Shown here: positions 20,166-31,411 of the stretch, piece after piece | How positions within the stretch are numbered: position 1 is the first letter of the stretch | Layout: each line of letters starts with the position of its first letter | Source of the DNA: Welwitschia mirabilis | Taxonomy: Eukaryota; Gnetophyta; Gnetopsida; Welwitschiales | NCBI GenBank assembly: GCA_051453625.1 | Contig: JBOZIK010000001.1 | Location: forward strand, 269,629,239-269,693,238 | Length of the DNA stretch: 64,000 bases | Direction of reading: 5' to 3' | Program-made: the position numbers and the translations under genes | Notes under the pieces: generated by a model | Told to the model about the DNA's origin: nothing | The model's input: only the letters and a program-made list of their open reading frames with translations | Database searches by the model: none

Positions 20166-20336
20166 CTGTCCATTACCAAGCTTCTCTTGAAGTTCTTTTC
20201 CAAACAAAGAAACTTGAGCAGCATACCTAGAACCACAATTCAGTCGTTCCTCAAAACTGGGCATTAATGTTGGAAGACATTCCATGGCATCAAAATATAG
20301 CCACTGATGAAGAGGCATTAATACCTTTGTTGTTGC
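20166..20336 (-). CDS. UBA1-like: Ubiquitin-activating enzyme E1, coding exon 2
   Basis: 57 codons, residues 457-513, phase 0 on both sides. Acceptor TTTATAG|GCA (exon starts 20336), donor GACAG|GTATGATC (exon ends 20166). It contains PLHQWLYFDAMECLP, the E1 segment equivalent to the PLxQxxYFDxxExLP block that closes the inactive adenylation domain, then RYAAQVSLFGKELQEKL, the YDAQxxxFGxxxQxKL helix leading into the active adenylation domain. It is shorter than the single-exon neighbours but fully open and in register, so I am confident it belongs to this gene. Confidence 0.92.
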
Positions 20337-21302
20337 CTATAAATGCATTCAGATGCATTAGGATGTACATATAATTACATAACCCTAACATCATGATCTC
20401 ACGAATTCACAATAACAAAAGCAAAAATCAATGTTAAGGAAAAACAAACTACATTTTCGGCATGGAACAAATTATGATGCAAACCTTGTTGCCAACAAGG
20501 AATGCTAACATCATTAAAATTTGTGTTTTCACAGGCCTCCGCAAATCTTTGTATTTTATTAGAAAGCCACATTTCTTCCATAAAGCTGCCACATGTGATA
20601 CTTTGATTATTTGTTTGGCATTATATGATAGTGTGATAAATGATGTTTCTCCCGATAATCACTTCAAATGAACATACATTTCAAAAACTATTGCAAATTC
20701 GTTTTTAAAGACACACAACCTCTTCCACTGGATAAACAATTTATCACTAAGATGTAATCCTCATGTTTTATATTTCTTGCTAAAAGATGTCTTCCATGCC
20801 TGTGGAGATCCAGATCTAAGAATTTATAAGGAATCAACATAGAGATTTATAAAGTTCTAACAAATATCCTTATGAGTACTTCAACATCCTAAAATTTTTG
20901 TTTCTGAACCATTTTCAAAATAATTCAAACATTTTCCCAAGGGTCGGCTAATGATGCTTTGAACACTAAACAAGGGTGACTGAAGAAGCGTGATGAAGAA
21001 AAGCTATCCCGATGAAAGAAGAAGTACCAAAAAAGAACCACAACAACCCCCCTCGAAAGGTACAGTGGACCAGGATTCAATGTTGATGATTAGGTAACTG
21101 TCATCGAGGGAAAAAAAAAGAATGCTTAAAAATGTTCTCACAACATACTTTGAAAATTCAAACATCTATATTAAGGTCAGTATGATAGAAGCACAACTAT
21201 TTTGATTGAACAAATATATAATGCATCAAACAAATAAGAGTTGTTTTAAGCACTGAACTCCAAGATATCATATAGGCAGTTTGGTAACATCCAACGACTC
21301 AC
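20337..21302 (-). other. E1 intron 1, 966 bp
   Basis: Donor AAG|GTGAGTCG at 21302, acceptor TTTATAG at 20337. AT-rich, no element recognised. An apparent longer reading frame running 18 codons past exon 1 into this intron is read-through. Confidence 0.88.
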
Positions 21303-22670
21303 CTTAATTGCTTCTTGAGCCGCTATTCCTCCAATGATTGAGACTAGAGGCGCTAGCTCCACATGTGCTCCTGCAGCTAGTAACTTGACAATGTTCTCAT
21401 CAATCTCACTTCGCCGACCATTCCTGTCACCGGTACCTGGCGCTACAGCCTCTTCATCGCTAAGTATCTTGCTGCGGCTTTTGATTTCTCTATTAATTGT
21501 TTCCGAATAGATTTGATGTCCTGCACTATGTTCTACATTGTCAGACGGATGAAATGATCCAGGTTTATCTTTCTTTATGTCAGCAAAACTGCAAGCCATT
21601 GAAACGGAATCTGATCCTGCCACGGTATGGCTTATGATGGCTACTTCTTTCGCTATAGATAGGACTTTTTCAAGGTCGTCGTCGTTTAAGGCTTCCGAAT
21701 CAAAAAATGAAGAGTCCAGATGGTTTACTCTTTCAAATTCGTCAATGGCTTGAAAAGCAATGTGTAGGGTCCGGATATTGCCCTCTTGCATAGGGTCATG
21801 GCCACAGAATCTCGGAGCCACAAGAGAGGCCTCTAACGAATCAAAACTCACAATCTTACTCGCTCTCACCTTGGACACATAACCCCCACTCGTATAACAC
21901 GCAAAATTCCTGGTATCAACGAGTATTGTGAAGAAGTGAGATCCTGTGGAACCAACAGTAATGGGACCCAGATCATTTAATTCTTCCATGCCTTTTACTC
22001 CGTGGAAGATTACCTCGTCTCCCTCTTCTAAACAATGCCTCTGTTCTTCTATTACTGTAACTGTCGCTGGAAAATCTTGAGTTATGATCTCCACTACTAA
22101 ATCATAAGGAACTTCGCCTTTCTCATCCTTGAAACGGAACTGTTCGCAGAAATCAGCGAAAACGAATCCGAAGACGCCTCTGGCACGAGCCACAACCATA
22201 GGTACACCATTTTCCCTGCAAATGCGATTCAACTGTATGAGAAAAGGCAGAGTCCCGTAAGTAGCAACAACTGTATCATAGTTTCCAATATGTGCTTCGG
22301 CATTTAAATAAGCGATGGCCTCCGCGATACAATCAGGATTCAGCTCCTTTAGCTGTTCAGCAGTACAAACAGCCCTATTCTGGCCAATATTTTCTTCTCG
22401 CAACACGAAACTTGCTCCCAAATCCAAAGCAGTGACAGCTCCATCATCAACTAAACCTACGAACTTTGCTCCAGACATAACCAAATTCTTCGCTACTTCC
22501 GCTCCAAGACCTTTACATCCAAAAATCAATATTCTGCTCCCTTGAAGTGCTTCTACAGCTTCCTTTCCCAATGTGTAAATGAGTCGTGAATATTTCACTT
22601 CATCAATGCCGTTTCCCGAAGTATTGGCGTCAGATTGTTCTTCCACTTGATCGACCTCCATTGTCACCAT
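21303..22670 (-). CDS. UBA1-like: Ubiquitin-activating enzyme E1, coding exon 1 (N-terminal half)
   Basis: 456 codons. E1 activates ubiquitin with ATP and passes it to E2 enzymes. Residues 27-170 are the inactive adenylation domain: YSRLIYTLG (family YSRQLYVLG; R29 kept, Q to L), IFGCKGLGAEVAKNLVMSG (46-67), LDLGASFVLREENIGQNRA. Residues ~172-265 are the first catalytic-cysteine half-domain (FADFCEQF, GVKGMEELND, YTSGGYVSKV). Residues 300-312 (TLHIAFQAIDEF) start the four-helix region. Residues 428-456 (KLLAAGAHVELAP, IIGGIAAQEAIK) return to the adenylation domain. Residues ~345-420 are a charged, low-complexity segment longer than usual. The ATG at 22670 is the first in frame; a second ATG lies three codons later. 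There is no long N-terminal extension as in Arabidopsis UBA1. Divergent sequence, but no stops. Confidence 0.93.
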
Positions 22671-23340
22671 TATCGCTATACACGCTTCTTTCGAATATTA
22701 TCGAATTGTCTTGAATTGAAAAATTCACTTCCGAATGTATATCAGTCAACAGCGACCCTCATTCGCTCTTATTTGCAACCGTATTCCTCGTCTCCCCTCT
22801 GCATTCAGCAGACAAACAATTTCTTAGAAAATAATGACAATTAACAAATACTGATTGGCATTTGGCAGTGTTGCAGCTTTATTGTATGAGACGTTGTTTG
22901 ATTGGCAAGAAAACCATCAAAACAGCTAAGACAAAGAAGAAATCAAAGCTGAACGAATTTTGCTGTAAAATCCAGAAAACCGTCGCACGCAAGCTATAAA
23001 GAAGCATAGATATACATGAAAAACAAGGAAGCACGCAGACTTTAAATTCCTCTTTGCAGGTTTCTGTAAAACTAGTTTGTCTGAATGCAAGCTGATCAAG
23101 AGTCGATTCGCTATGCGACTCACCTGGAAGCTTTGTGTACGAAGTTGAGGGTTTCAAATTACCGACAACGGACGTCTTAGAAGCGTCTTGAATCCACAAC
23201 AGCTATGTTTCTGAGAGTATTGCAGGCCCAGCACTAATGGAGTTGAGGTTTACGTGATAGCTTCCAATTTTCCAGAGGGGTTTTGAAACGAGTGTTTGAT
23301 TCTTGGTATTTGAAATTTATAATAAATACGAGTTACATTA
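22671..23340 (-). promoter_or_regulatory. Probable E1 5' UTR, 5'-UTR intron and promoter
   Basis: Read on the minus strand, TTCCAG|GTGAGTCG at 23124/23123 is a near-perfect donor. GTCTGCTGAATGCAG at 22799 is a good acceptor, predicting a ~325-bp intron within the 5' UTR. Upstream, TTATTATAAATTTC near 23315-23330 could be a TATA element, placing transcription start around 23285. This region is less AT-rich than the spacer beyond it. All of this is inferred from signals; there is no transcript evidence. Confidence 0.4.
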
Positions 23341-23692
23341 ATAAATACATAAAATCACATTCTAAAGTAATGGCTCCTTGGGCATGGTGGGTCTCCAAGG
23401 TTTTAGTAGATGTTCTTATTATTAGTTTGTACTATTTGATTTAAAAGGATGTCGCCTTAAAATGGATAAAATGTTGGGTTGGAAGCCTCGATTCTCTTGG
23501 TGAAAAACGAGTAATATATTAACATAAAATAAAAATAGTTATGCAATAAGAAAAAAAGTATACTTTGTTTAAGAAATAAGACTAAAGAGAAATAAATGGC
23601 ATGTAAATCAAGTGGGCAATGGAAATTCAATAATACAATCTACTTAAAAAGTAAGGATTAAAAGAGACAGGGTATCTAAATCAAGTAACATA
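23341..23692. other. Spacer between E1 promoter and gypsy C, no feature
   Basis: AT-rich, no coding or repeat signal seen. ACATA at 23688-23692 precedes the LTR and may be its target duplication. Confidence 0.5.
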
Positions 23693-24535
23693 TGTTATGA
23701 AATTTTGTTGCAACGTTAATTTTATTTTGGTTTTATTTTTACGCTAAATTGTTACTACTTATTTTTCACAACGTCGAATTTGTTTTAATTTGATTTTTTA
23801 TTGTGACTAACATGATAATTTAATGCCCTTCTTCTAGTGCCAAACTGTTACTACTTATTTTCGGCTACATCGAATTTGTTTTGGTTTGAATTTTGGTTGT
23901 GAAGAAACTGATATCTTAATGCCCTCTTTCTAACACCAAACTGTTGCTACTTATTTTTCACAACACAAGATATTGTTAATTTGATTTTATTTTATTTTTT
24001 AAATGTTCTAAACTTTGTTTTTAGATGATTAGAACAAATTTTCTAAACGAATGGTTATGAGTTAAAGAAACTAAGTAAAGAATGCCTTTTTTCAGTAACA
24101 AGAAAAAAACTTGACTGAAAATGAAATTATTTACAAACAAGAAACAATTTTTTTTCCTATTTTGTTAAATTCATAATAATCCTTTTATATTAGAGCTAAA
24201 GACCTTTCATGTATTCATACAATGAAAATTATTTACAAACTTTGAGAAAATCACTCAGTGACATAAGAAAATGCTTAGGGAAAGCAAGAAATATAATTCC
24301 AACTGAAAACTACTCTACTTATAGCAACGTTCATAGACAAAATGCTACCTAAATTTTATTTCATGTATTCATACAATGACATCCAAAATTGCAATTGATC
24401 AACCAATAATAAGAACCAGTGAACTAAAACTAAATCAGAATGTTAGCAAGGCTTAAAATTTTCAAGCAAAAAAGCACCTAATTACCAATTTGCAAGGACA
24501 TAAATGGAACTAGAAAGAAGCTTTTAAAAAGGGAT
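23693..24535 (-). repeat. 3' LTR of gypsy C, with 96-bp tandem repeats
   Basis: Homologous to 30533-31411. The anchor CTACTT recurs at 23755, 23851 and 23947 (period 96 and 96). Each unit contains TGCCAAACTGTT-type, TTTTCACAACGTCGAATTTG-type and TTAATGCCCT strings. The following non-tandem part includes GATTAGAACAAATT, also shared by the other LTR. Confidence 0.8.
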
Positions 24536-24545
24536 GGTGCAGGAA

Positions 24546-24711
24546 AACATGATGTAGCATGGGAAAAGGGGTGAAATAAAATATGCATACGTGTCATGCT
24601 TATGATTATGAATAAGACCCAATACTAAGGATTGATTGAGTGATAGACAGATATTGTGGTGAGTTGTGCAAAGTGTTGTAGATGCTAGAGAATGCTATAA
24701 CTATTGATGTT
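24546..24711. repeat. Direct duplication, copy 1
   Basis: About 165 bp starting AACATGATGTAGCATGGG; matches 26259-26423 over nearly its full length (shared TAAAATATGCATAC and GATTATGAATAAGACC). The copies are 1.7 kb apart in the same orientation. Neither end has TG/CA termini, so it is not clearly an LTR pair. Confidence 0.75.
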
Positions 24712-24924
24712 CATTTTTACTATAATATATTATGCACTCCAAATTCCATATTTTCCCTAGTATTCGCATTTGGGCATCCTTCCTCCCACATGTTAGTTTC
24801 ATTTACTCGTTTTGCTTAAAAACAAAAAAAAAAGAGTCGAGTTCATGAAAACCCAACAAGGTACATACTTACCTTTTGTATTTGACATAAGGTCCATCTT
24901 CCACTATACATCAAAACGGGGGTG

Positions 24925-25345
24925 ACTGTAGATATCCATATATGTATCCTCATTCCCATTTATATTTATCCACCTATATTCTCTTTTGTTCTAAAACCCC
25001 TCCCCCTAATGTTTTCCAAGCTATCCATTGTTACCTCAACACCTCTCTTTACCATAAAATCACCTTCCCTATACCCTCCACTTGTTTCAATCTTCTATAA
25101 TGAAACATCCTTTACACATTTACCAATTAAATATTTAAACCCAATCATGTCCTTATCAAAATAAATTACCACATCCCATAATCTACCCCATTCCCCTTTA
25201 CTCACCTGCTTTACACTAATTTCTCATATCCTACTCTTTACCATAATGTCATGCCACTACCTCGCTCCATTTGCCATATTTCCATCCAGGCATGGTCCCA
25301 CCACCCACTTTGATGACTCTAAATCCTTTAGCCATTGTACTGATT
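24925..25345. repeat. Dispersed repeat, inverted copy at ~58165-58595
   Basis: Blocks such as GTAGATATCCATATA, CATCCTTTACACATTTACC and GGCATGGTCCCACCACCCAC match the reverse complement of 58165-58595 in the same order (ATGGATATCCACAAC, GGTAGGTGGATGAAGGATG and GATGGGACCATGCATGG there). It is therefore a repeat family present twice in this window. No coding frame. Confidence 0.7.
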
Positions 25346-26258
25346 TAGTGTCACATCCAAGGTTAGAAAACTTTCCAAGTTAATTTGATAAATAAATAAA
25401 CATAAGAAATTAATTACTAATAATAATTCTAATTGTAATTGCTTACAACAAATAAACTAAAATACAATAAACAAATTATTAAAAATATAAGCATACCTGT
25501 CTCTTTAAAGAAAAGTATTAAAGTTTAATTTGAAGTTGCTATATTAAGTTAATTATTTGAATGGATAAGTTAACTATGAATTTTACTATTACTTATGCAT
25601 TTTTTCTATTTTTATAGTTTGAATTTAGATTGCTTCACTTATTTTTAAAAGTTAACTAAAATATGGTTTAGATTTCTTTTATTCATGTCTTGTTCATAAA
25701 GTACTAATTACATTACATTTTTGTGAAAATTTTACTTTTGTTAATTATTTTAATAATTAAATTTAATTAATAAGGTTTTTATATTACTATTCACACCTAA
25801 TGGCCAGGCTTGGAGAAGATGTGTTAAGGAAACCTAAACTACCTATAGGAACTTAACCTTTGTTATTAGTTTATTATTATAAATAGAGTCGTCCCTTAGC
25901 TGTTAAGAGGTGTAGTAGAGTTTCTTGTAATTATGAAATGTGTTGGAGTCTTTTGGAGTTACTAACATAGTTCTTAGATTTTGGCTTTACAATAGGTATG
26001 GTCTAAGTTTCCTTATTATATCTTATATGGTCCTAGTAATTTTTCTTTATGCTTTTTATGATTTAAGTTATTTTGTAATTCTTGTATCACTGTTGTATGT
26101 TCTTTATGTCTTAAACTCACTGATCTTGTATTACTTATGCTCATTGCTTATCTTGTATTGCTTATGGTATCATCACTTAATCTTGTGGAGTTACTAAAAG
26201 GGATAATAGTGAATGATCAGGGAAACTTGCCAACAGTGAAAAGGTGTGGATGGAGGGG
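25346..26258. other. Non-coding, LTR-like promoter segment
   Basis: TTATTATAAATAGAG at ~25871-25885, followed by GTCGTCCC and a T-rich transcript-like stretch, looks like a TATA promoter such as is found in LTRs. I cannot pair it with a second copy. Confidence 0.3.
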
Positions 26259-26423
26259 AACATGATGTATTATGGGAAAAGAGGGTTAAATAAAATATGC
26301 ATACATGTAATGTTAATGATTATGAATAAGACCGAGTACTGATGATTGATGGGTGATAAACAAATATCATGGCAAGTCACGCAAAGTGCTATAGATGTTG
26401 GAGAATATTATGACTATCGATGG
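26259..26423. repeat. Direct duplication, copy 2
   Basis: Matches 24546-24711; begins AACATGATGTATTATGGG and ends near CTATCGATGG. Confidence 0.75.
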
Positions 26424-26474
26424 TCCTTGTGGAAGTGCAAACATGCACCCTTCCATGTTTTCACATGGTTGTTC

Positions 26475-26565
26475 TATGTATTTTTTTCACCTTCTTTTTG
26501 TTTTTTCTTTTCTTTCTTTTTTCTTTCTTCTTTTTTCCACTTCTTTTTCATTTTTGCATAAAAAG
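26475..26565 (+). repeat. Pyrimidine-rich low-complexity tract
   Basis: About 90 bases almost entirely T and C (TTTTCTTTTCTTTCTTTT and similar). It creates spurious reading frames on both strands. Confidence 0.85.
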
Positions 26566-27232
26566 TTAACACAATGATAAAACATGATAAAAGTAAAACT
26601 ATCAAATTAACATGGTAAAAGTGGATGTAATGGGATAATGAAGTAATAAATAGAGAATGATAATAAATTAGGGAAATTATGAAAACAAGGCTTGACATGT
26701 GATAAGAATGCACTGAGATGATGTAACATGTAGCATGGTGGCAAAATAGAGCAGAAATCATACGACAAATATGAGGAACATAGTTGTAACTAAAGGGGAC
26801 AGTAAAGACATGGGATGTAATGCTACTATCCAATGGAATAGTGAAAATGTGACACCAAGGGATTAGAACAGAAGAAGTGCATGCATAGGTGGATGACACT
26901 ACAAATATGTCCCACGACCATATTGTTTGAGACAACATGTAATCTCAGAATGCTTGTAGACTTCGTGATTTTCCTACATTAGTAATAATCTATAAAAATG
27001 CAAACATGCATGTGAAATCTGCATGATATATGCATAAAAACCATGTTATGATATGAAGGATGGTAAATTAAAAAACATACCCATGAGAAATTTTATTGTG
27101 TAAAGAATAAAAGCAGTGAATGGTAAAAATGACTAAATAATAAAATTGCATAAAATTAAAAGGGATAAATACTATTAAAAAATTTGAGCAAACACACAAT
27201 TAGATGCTTATTTTATTTGTGGCGAGCTAGAC

Positions 27233-27718
27233 NNNNNNNNNNNNNNNNNNNNNNNNNNNNNNNNNNNNNNNNNNNNNNNNNNNNNNNNNNNNNNNNNNNN
27301 NNNNNNNNNNNNNNNNNNNNNNNNNNNNNNNNNNNNNNNNNNNNNNNNNNNNNNNNNNNNNNNNNNNNNNNNNNNNNNNNNNNNNNNNNNNNNNNNNNNN
27401 NNNNNNNNNNNNNNNNNNNNNNNNNNNNNNNNNNNNNNNNNNNNNNNNNNNNNNNNNNNNNNNNNNNNNNNNNNNNNNNNNNNNNNNNNNNNNNNNNNNN
27501 NNNNNNNNNNNNNNNNNNNNNNNNNNNNNNNNNNNNNNNNNNNNNNNNNNNNNNNNNNNNNNNNNNNNNNNNNNNNNNNNNNNNNNNNNNNNNNNNNNNN
27601 NNNNNNNNNNNNNNNNNNNNNNNNNNNNNNNNNNNNNNNNNNNNNNNNNNNNNNNNNNNNNNNNNNNNNNNNNNNNNNNNNNNNNNNNNNNNNNNNNNNN
27701 NNNNNNNNNNNNNNNNNN
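27233..27718. other. Assembly gap (486 N)
   Basis: A non-round size suggests an estimated gap. It lies in the gypsy C internal region. Confidence 0.95.
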
Positions 27719-28060
27719 TGGGATGAATGGAATCCACCCTAGATCTAAAATTTAAGTATTGAAAATAGGTCAAACATTTATCTTATAAGGGTCCATTAGA
27801 TCATGTTCAAAATGTAGACATGGAATAACTGCATTTTCTAATATAATAGGCGAGCATAAGGAAGATGATTAAGATGAAGCCTTTATGTTTGCTACCACGT
27901 GACTTCTTTCTAATGGTACTGATGTTTTCAATCTAATGAATTTTAATCTTTGATGGCATAAATATACAACGTCCTTCATATCCATGATCCAAAGGCATTC
28001 TAGTAACAAATTGAATGCCACCACATTATTAATCACATGAAACTTAGTATGCTTTACCTT

Positions 28061-28363
28061 TTAAGCCATCTTAACTAATGAGGTAACTATTCCTTTTAAG
28101 TTGTCTTTATGATCATTAAAATCCCCAATTATTATACTCTTTTTTAAATCCAGTAGGTGTTGCATGTTAAGTTTATCAAAACAAGATGAACCTATTACAT
28201 TCAACTCAGCCCTACAATCGACAAAGGCCTTAGCCACCATGATAGGTCCAATGTTTACTGAAATGTAGGGAGGTTCTAATATGATCATCTTTTTATGGGT
28301 GTTGGAAATTTCCTTAGGTTGGAACTGAATTAACTTCTTCATTTCTCTAAGTATTTTAGACAC
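28061..28363 (-). pseudogene. Gypsy C Gag-protease junction
   Basis: A 100-codon open frame. EPPYISVNIGPIMVAKAFVD then CRAELNVIGSSCFDKL corresponds to the retropepsin block of plant gypsy elements (VxxxxAxIDxGAELNVIxxxxxxKL). The catalytic D-[ST]-G is DCR here, so it could not work as a protease. Open length is partly chance. Confidence 0.7.
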
Positions 28364-29742
28364 TTAACTACTTTAAGGTAGGTTCTTGCTTTGATAGCAG
28401 TTCCAAAATTAATTGCTCTTCACATATTCTTTCAAATGCTTATCTATGTACCTTATAGTTTTCAATTAATAAGGATAGATAATGATAGGCTTCCTTCACC
28501 TTTAAAGCATGCAATTGTGAATTCATTTAAGCTTAAGATGTAATATGATATTCTGCTATATCTTATTGGACTAATAGTTCTAGTTTCCTCTTATTTTCCT
28601 CGATGATTTGTTCTAATTATCTCATGGATTAATGGTGAATTACCTACATTAAATGAGAAGCATCATGATTTTAAATTACTACATTTTACGATTATTGAGA
28701 TCTGGAAGGTATGAAAGGAAAAGAGTTTTTCTAAATTTCCAAATTTTCATTAGCAGAGAAAAGAATAGTTTCAATATTGATGTTTTATTTCTTTTCTATT
28801 ATATCCTAAACTGTGTGTCTTAAGTTTAAATAATATTCTAGGTGATGCTTCCTAAGACTATGATACTAGTAATGTTTTGATTTATCATACCATTTAGGTT
28901 TTGGAGTATTAGTTTATCTTAATTTGATAGGGGATAATTAGCTTATTTCTTTGGCTAGCAAGGTTGAAAGGATTTGCATCATCAGCATGTTTAACTTTGT
29001 AAAATTTCTTTTAGATTTGTAGTCAAATTCTAATTCTAGAATTGGTTTGAATCTTGGGTTCGTATTACACATGTTTGCTATTTCATTTGAGGTGGTGGTG
29101 GAATTTTCAATTGTTAAAGAGATGGATGATATGGTTGATCAACAACTAGTTAGAAATCAAAAGCATGCAACATAATGAAAGCTTAAGGTGACATGAGTAG
29201 CATTACTAGATTTCCTATTGGTTGAGAAAGATAAATCAACTAAGAATGTTGAGTGATAACTACAAAATTCTTTGAATTATTTCTCTTATTGTTATTGTTA
29301 CCCTTCTTTGGTGGTTCACTTTAGAATGGGTTACTGTATTTTATGGTTCCCTTTTCTTTTCGTACAATCTTAGTTATTTTTGCTAATATGACAACCTATT
29401 CAAATGTTTCAAATGATTGCATACTTAGGTTCTCAAAGACATAACGAACACAAGACTTTGTAAATAGATAGGACATGTTAAAAATTGTGAAAAGGGTTTC
29501 CTCTTGTAAAGTTGTTACTCTCGATGTTAAGCATATTTTTGGATGGTTTCATTTAATCTTTGTCTCGTGTTAAGGACATTAGGTTCATGTAGTTTGTGAT
29601 ATTTATTAAGTAATGTTGGACAAACATCTGAAGAAGATGTAAGTTTTAAACTTGTAATTAAATGTGTGAGGTATTCTATGATACCACTCAAGGGCATCTC
29701 TTTTTAATAACCGATAAAAGGTATGGCAAGCCATGTTATGAT
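28364..29742 (-). pseudogene. Gypsy C gag remnants
   Basis: Around 29380-29560 the minus strand gives TRQRLNETIQKYASHRE and LYKRKPFSQFLTC, similar to the QxxxETxxxYxxRWRxL block of Retrotrans_gag. The rest is heavily decayed and AT-rich. Confidence 0.5.
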
Positions 29743-30006
29743 CTAGGATGTACATGTGATACATCTGTTTGAAGTTTTACACATGAATAATGGATGTTTG
29801 ACTCTAGTAAGATTCTCAAAATCTAGCATTTCACCAAGAAAGATAACCTTACAAGGCACAAAATTGCGAATTGGTATATCGTGAACATCATCATTTAGGT
29901 AACTTTTGTGACCTTCTAAACTTATCTTGATGTCATTAATGGCTTTGAAGTATGGTAAACTTATTAAATTGTATTTGAGGTTTCTAATTTCTACTTGGAT
30001 TTTCAT
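29743..30006 (-). pseudogene. Gypsy C upstream ORF remnant, unidentified
   Basis: An 87-codon open frame containing LKYNLISLPYFKAINDIKI and DIPIRNFVPCKVIFLGEM. Position suggests the N-terminal Gag region of gypsy C, but I do not recognise a domain. Confidence 0.35.
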
Positions 30007-30532
30007 CTATGGGAGGGTACTCAAAGAGATCATTAGTTTCATATTTTCCTTATGTTTTGCATGGTGGCTACATTGTTTGTTATTTGTTTTCATCTAAAAG
30101 ACTTTAAAGAAATAGACTTCAATTTTCTTTCAAACTACAGGGTTGCTTTTAAGGATATCTTCGATGAGGTGGATGTGGGATTCATCTTGATCTAGCTTGT
30201 ATTTTTTTACTTTCATATCCTTCATCATGTGGATTTTTATTTCAACTTATATTTTGGTTGTAATTATTTGCCATTGTGTTCAAATTTAAGCTAAGCCTTT
30301 TAGTAGCTAATTTTCTTGTTCTTAGACTTAGGTTATCTAAAAAGGTTTCCCAAAATTATTTGTATTTAAGGATCAAATGGATTTTACCTAATGAAAGTTT
30401 TAATAGATGTTATTAGATGAGCTTTCTCTACTCTTCCTTGGAAAGATAGGAAATCTATGTCAAGTCTCTAAGAGCATATAGGATTTAATGTTCACAAGGA
30501 TAAACAAGGCCACCCTCCTTATAGTGCCAAAT

Positions 30533-31411
30533 TGTTATGAAAGTTTTCACAATGATAAATTTGTTTTGGTTTGATTTTTTATTATAAATAATATGATATC
30601 TTAATGCCCTCCTTCTAGCATCAAATTGTTTCTACTTATTTTTCACAACATTAAAGTTGTTTTAGTTCAAATTTTTATTGTGACTAAGGTGATATCTTAA
30701 CACTCTACTTCCACTGCCAAATTGTTGCTACTTATTTTTTACAATGTCAAATTTGTTTTGGTTTGATTTTTTATTGTAACCAACGAGATATCTTAACACC
30801 CTTTGAGTGTCAAACTATTGCTAATTTTTTATAATGTTGAATATTTAATTTTAATGTAAGTTTTTCAAATGTCCTAAGCTTTATTTTTAGGTGATTAGAA
30901 CAAATTATGAAAATGAATGCTTACTACTTAAAGAAAATAAATAAAGATTGCATTTTTTTAAGTAGCAAGACACAAGCTTAATCCAAAATAAAATTATTTA
31001 CAAAAATGAAATAATTTTTTTTAATTCCATTGAATTTATAATAATCCCATTCACGTTTGAACTAAAGACTGATCAATTTTCAACCAAATATTCTACCATT
31101 AAACCACAAACAAAGTTTGAGAAATTGCTCCTTGATATAATAAAATGCTTAGTGAAAGTAGGAAATATAATTACAACTAAAACTTGTTATGCTTGTAGCA
31201 ATGTTTATAGATAAAATACTACATAAATTTTCTTTCATGTATTCATACGAGGATATCCAAAATTTTCGTTGATCAATCAATAATAAGAACTAGCGAACTA
31301 AAACTGAATTAGAATGTTGGCAAGGTTTAAAAATTTTCAAACAAAAAAAAAGCCTAATTACCAATTTGCAAGGATACCGATGGAAGTAGCAAGAATCTTT
31401 AGGTAAAGTAC
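30533..31411 (-). repeat. 5' LTR of gypsy C, with 96-bp tandem repeats
   Basis: Starts TGTTATGAAAG. Tandem anchors fall at ~30536, 30632, 30728 and 30821 (periods 96, 96, 93). The remainder matches 23980-24520. It ends near 31411, before ACATA. Confidence 0.8.

Larger units (their letters stand above)
23693..31411 (-). mobile_element. Ty3/gypsy retrotransposon C, degenerate (7.7 kb)
   Basis: Two long direct repeats, 23693-~24535 and 30533-~31411, are its LTRs: both begin TGTTATGAA, hold 96-bp tandem repeats and stay alignable through ATTACCAATTTGCAAGGA. On the minus strand, Gag (about 29380-29540) and a protease block (28061-28363) lie in correct order with the 5' LTR on the right. ACATA occurs at both outer edges (23688-23692 and ~31412-31416) and may be the target duplication. 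RT and integrase are not recognisable; part lies in the 27233-27718 gap, and 24546-26423 holds other repeats. Confidence 0.7.

Noticed and set aside
21246-21302. Extension of E1 exon 1 to the stop at 21246 (18 extra codons)
   Set aside because: The conserved protein continues in exon 2 after a good AAG|GTGAGT donor; the extension is intron read-through.
22879-23199. 106-codon minus-strand frame upstream of E1
   Set aside because: It crosses a strong splice donor at 23124 and has no domain; better explained as 5' UTR exon and intron.
26474-26938. 154-codon minus-strand frame
   Set aside because: Its end is a lysine/glutamate run from the pyrimidine tract, and the rest has no homology or coding bias.
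27184-27773. Long frames spanning N gaps, also at 32241-33171, 47948-48925, 49185-50076 and 62581-63260
   Set aside because: Almost entirely N; the coding parts are a few residues with no homology.
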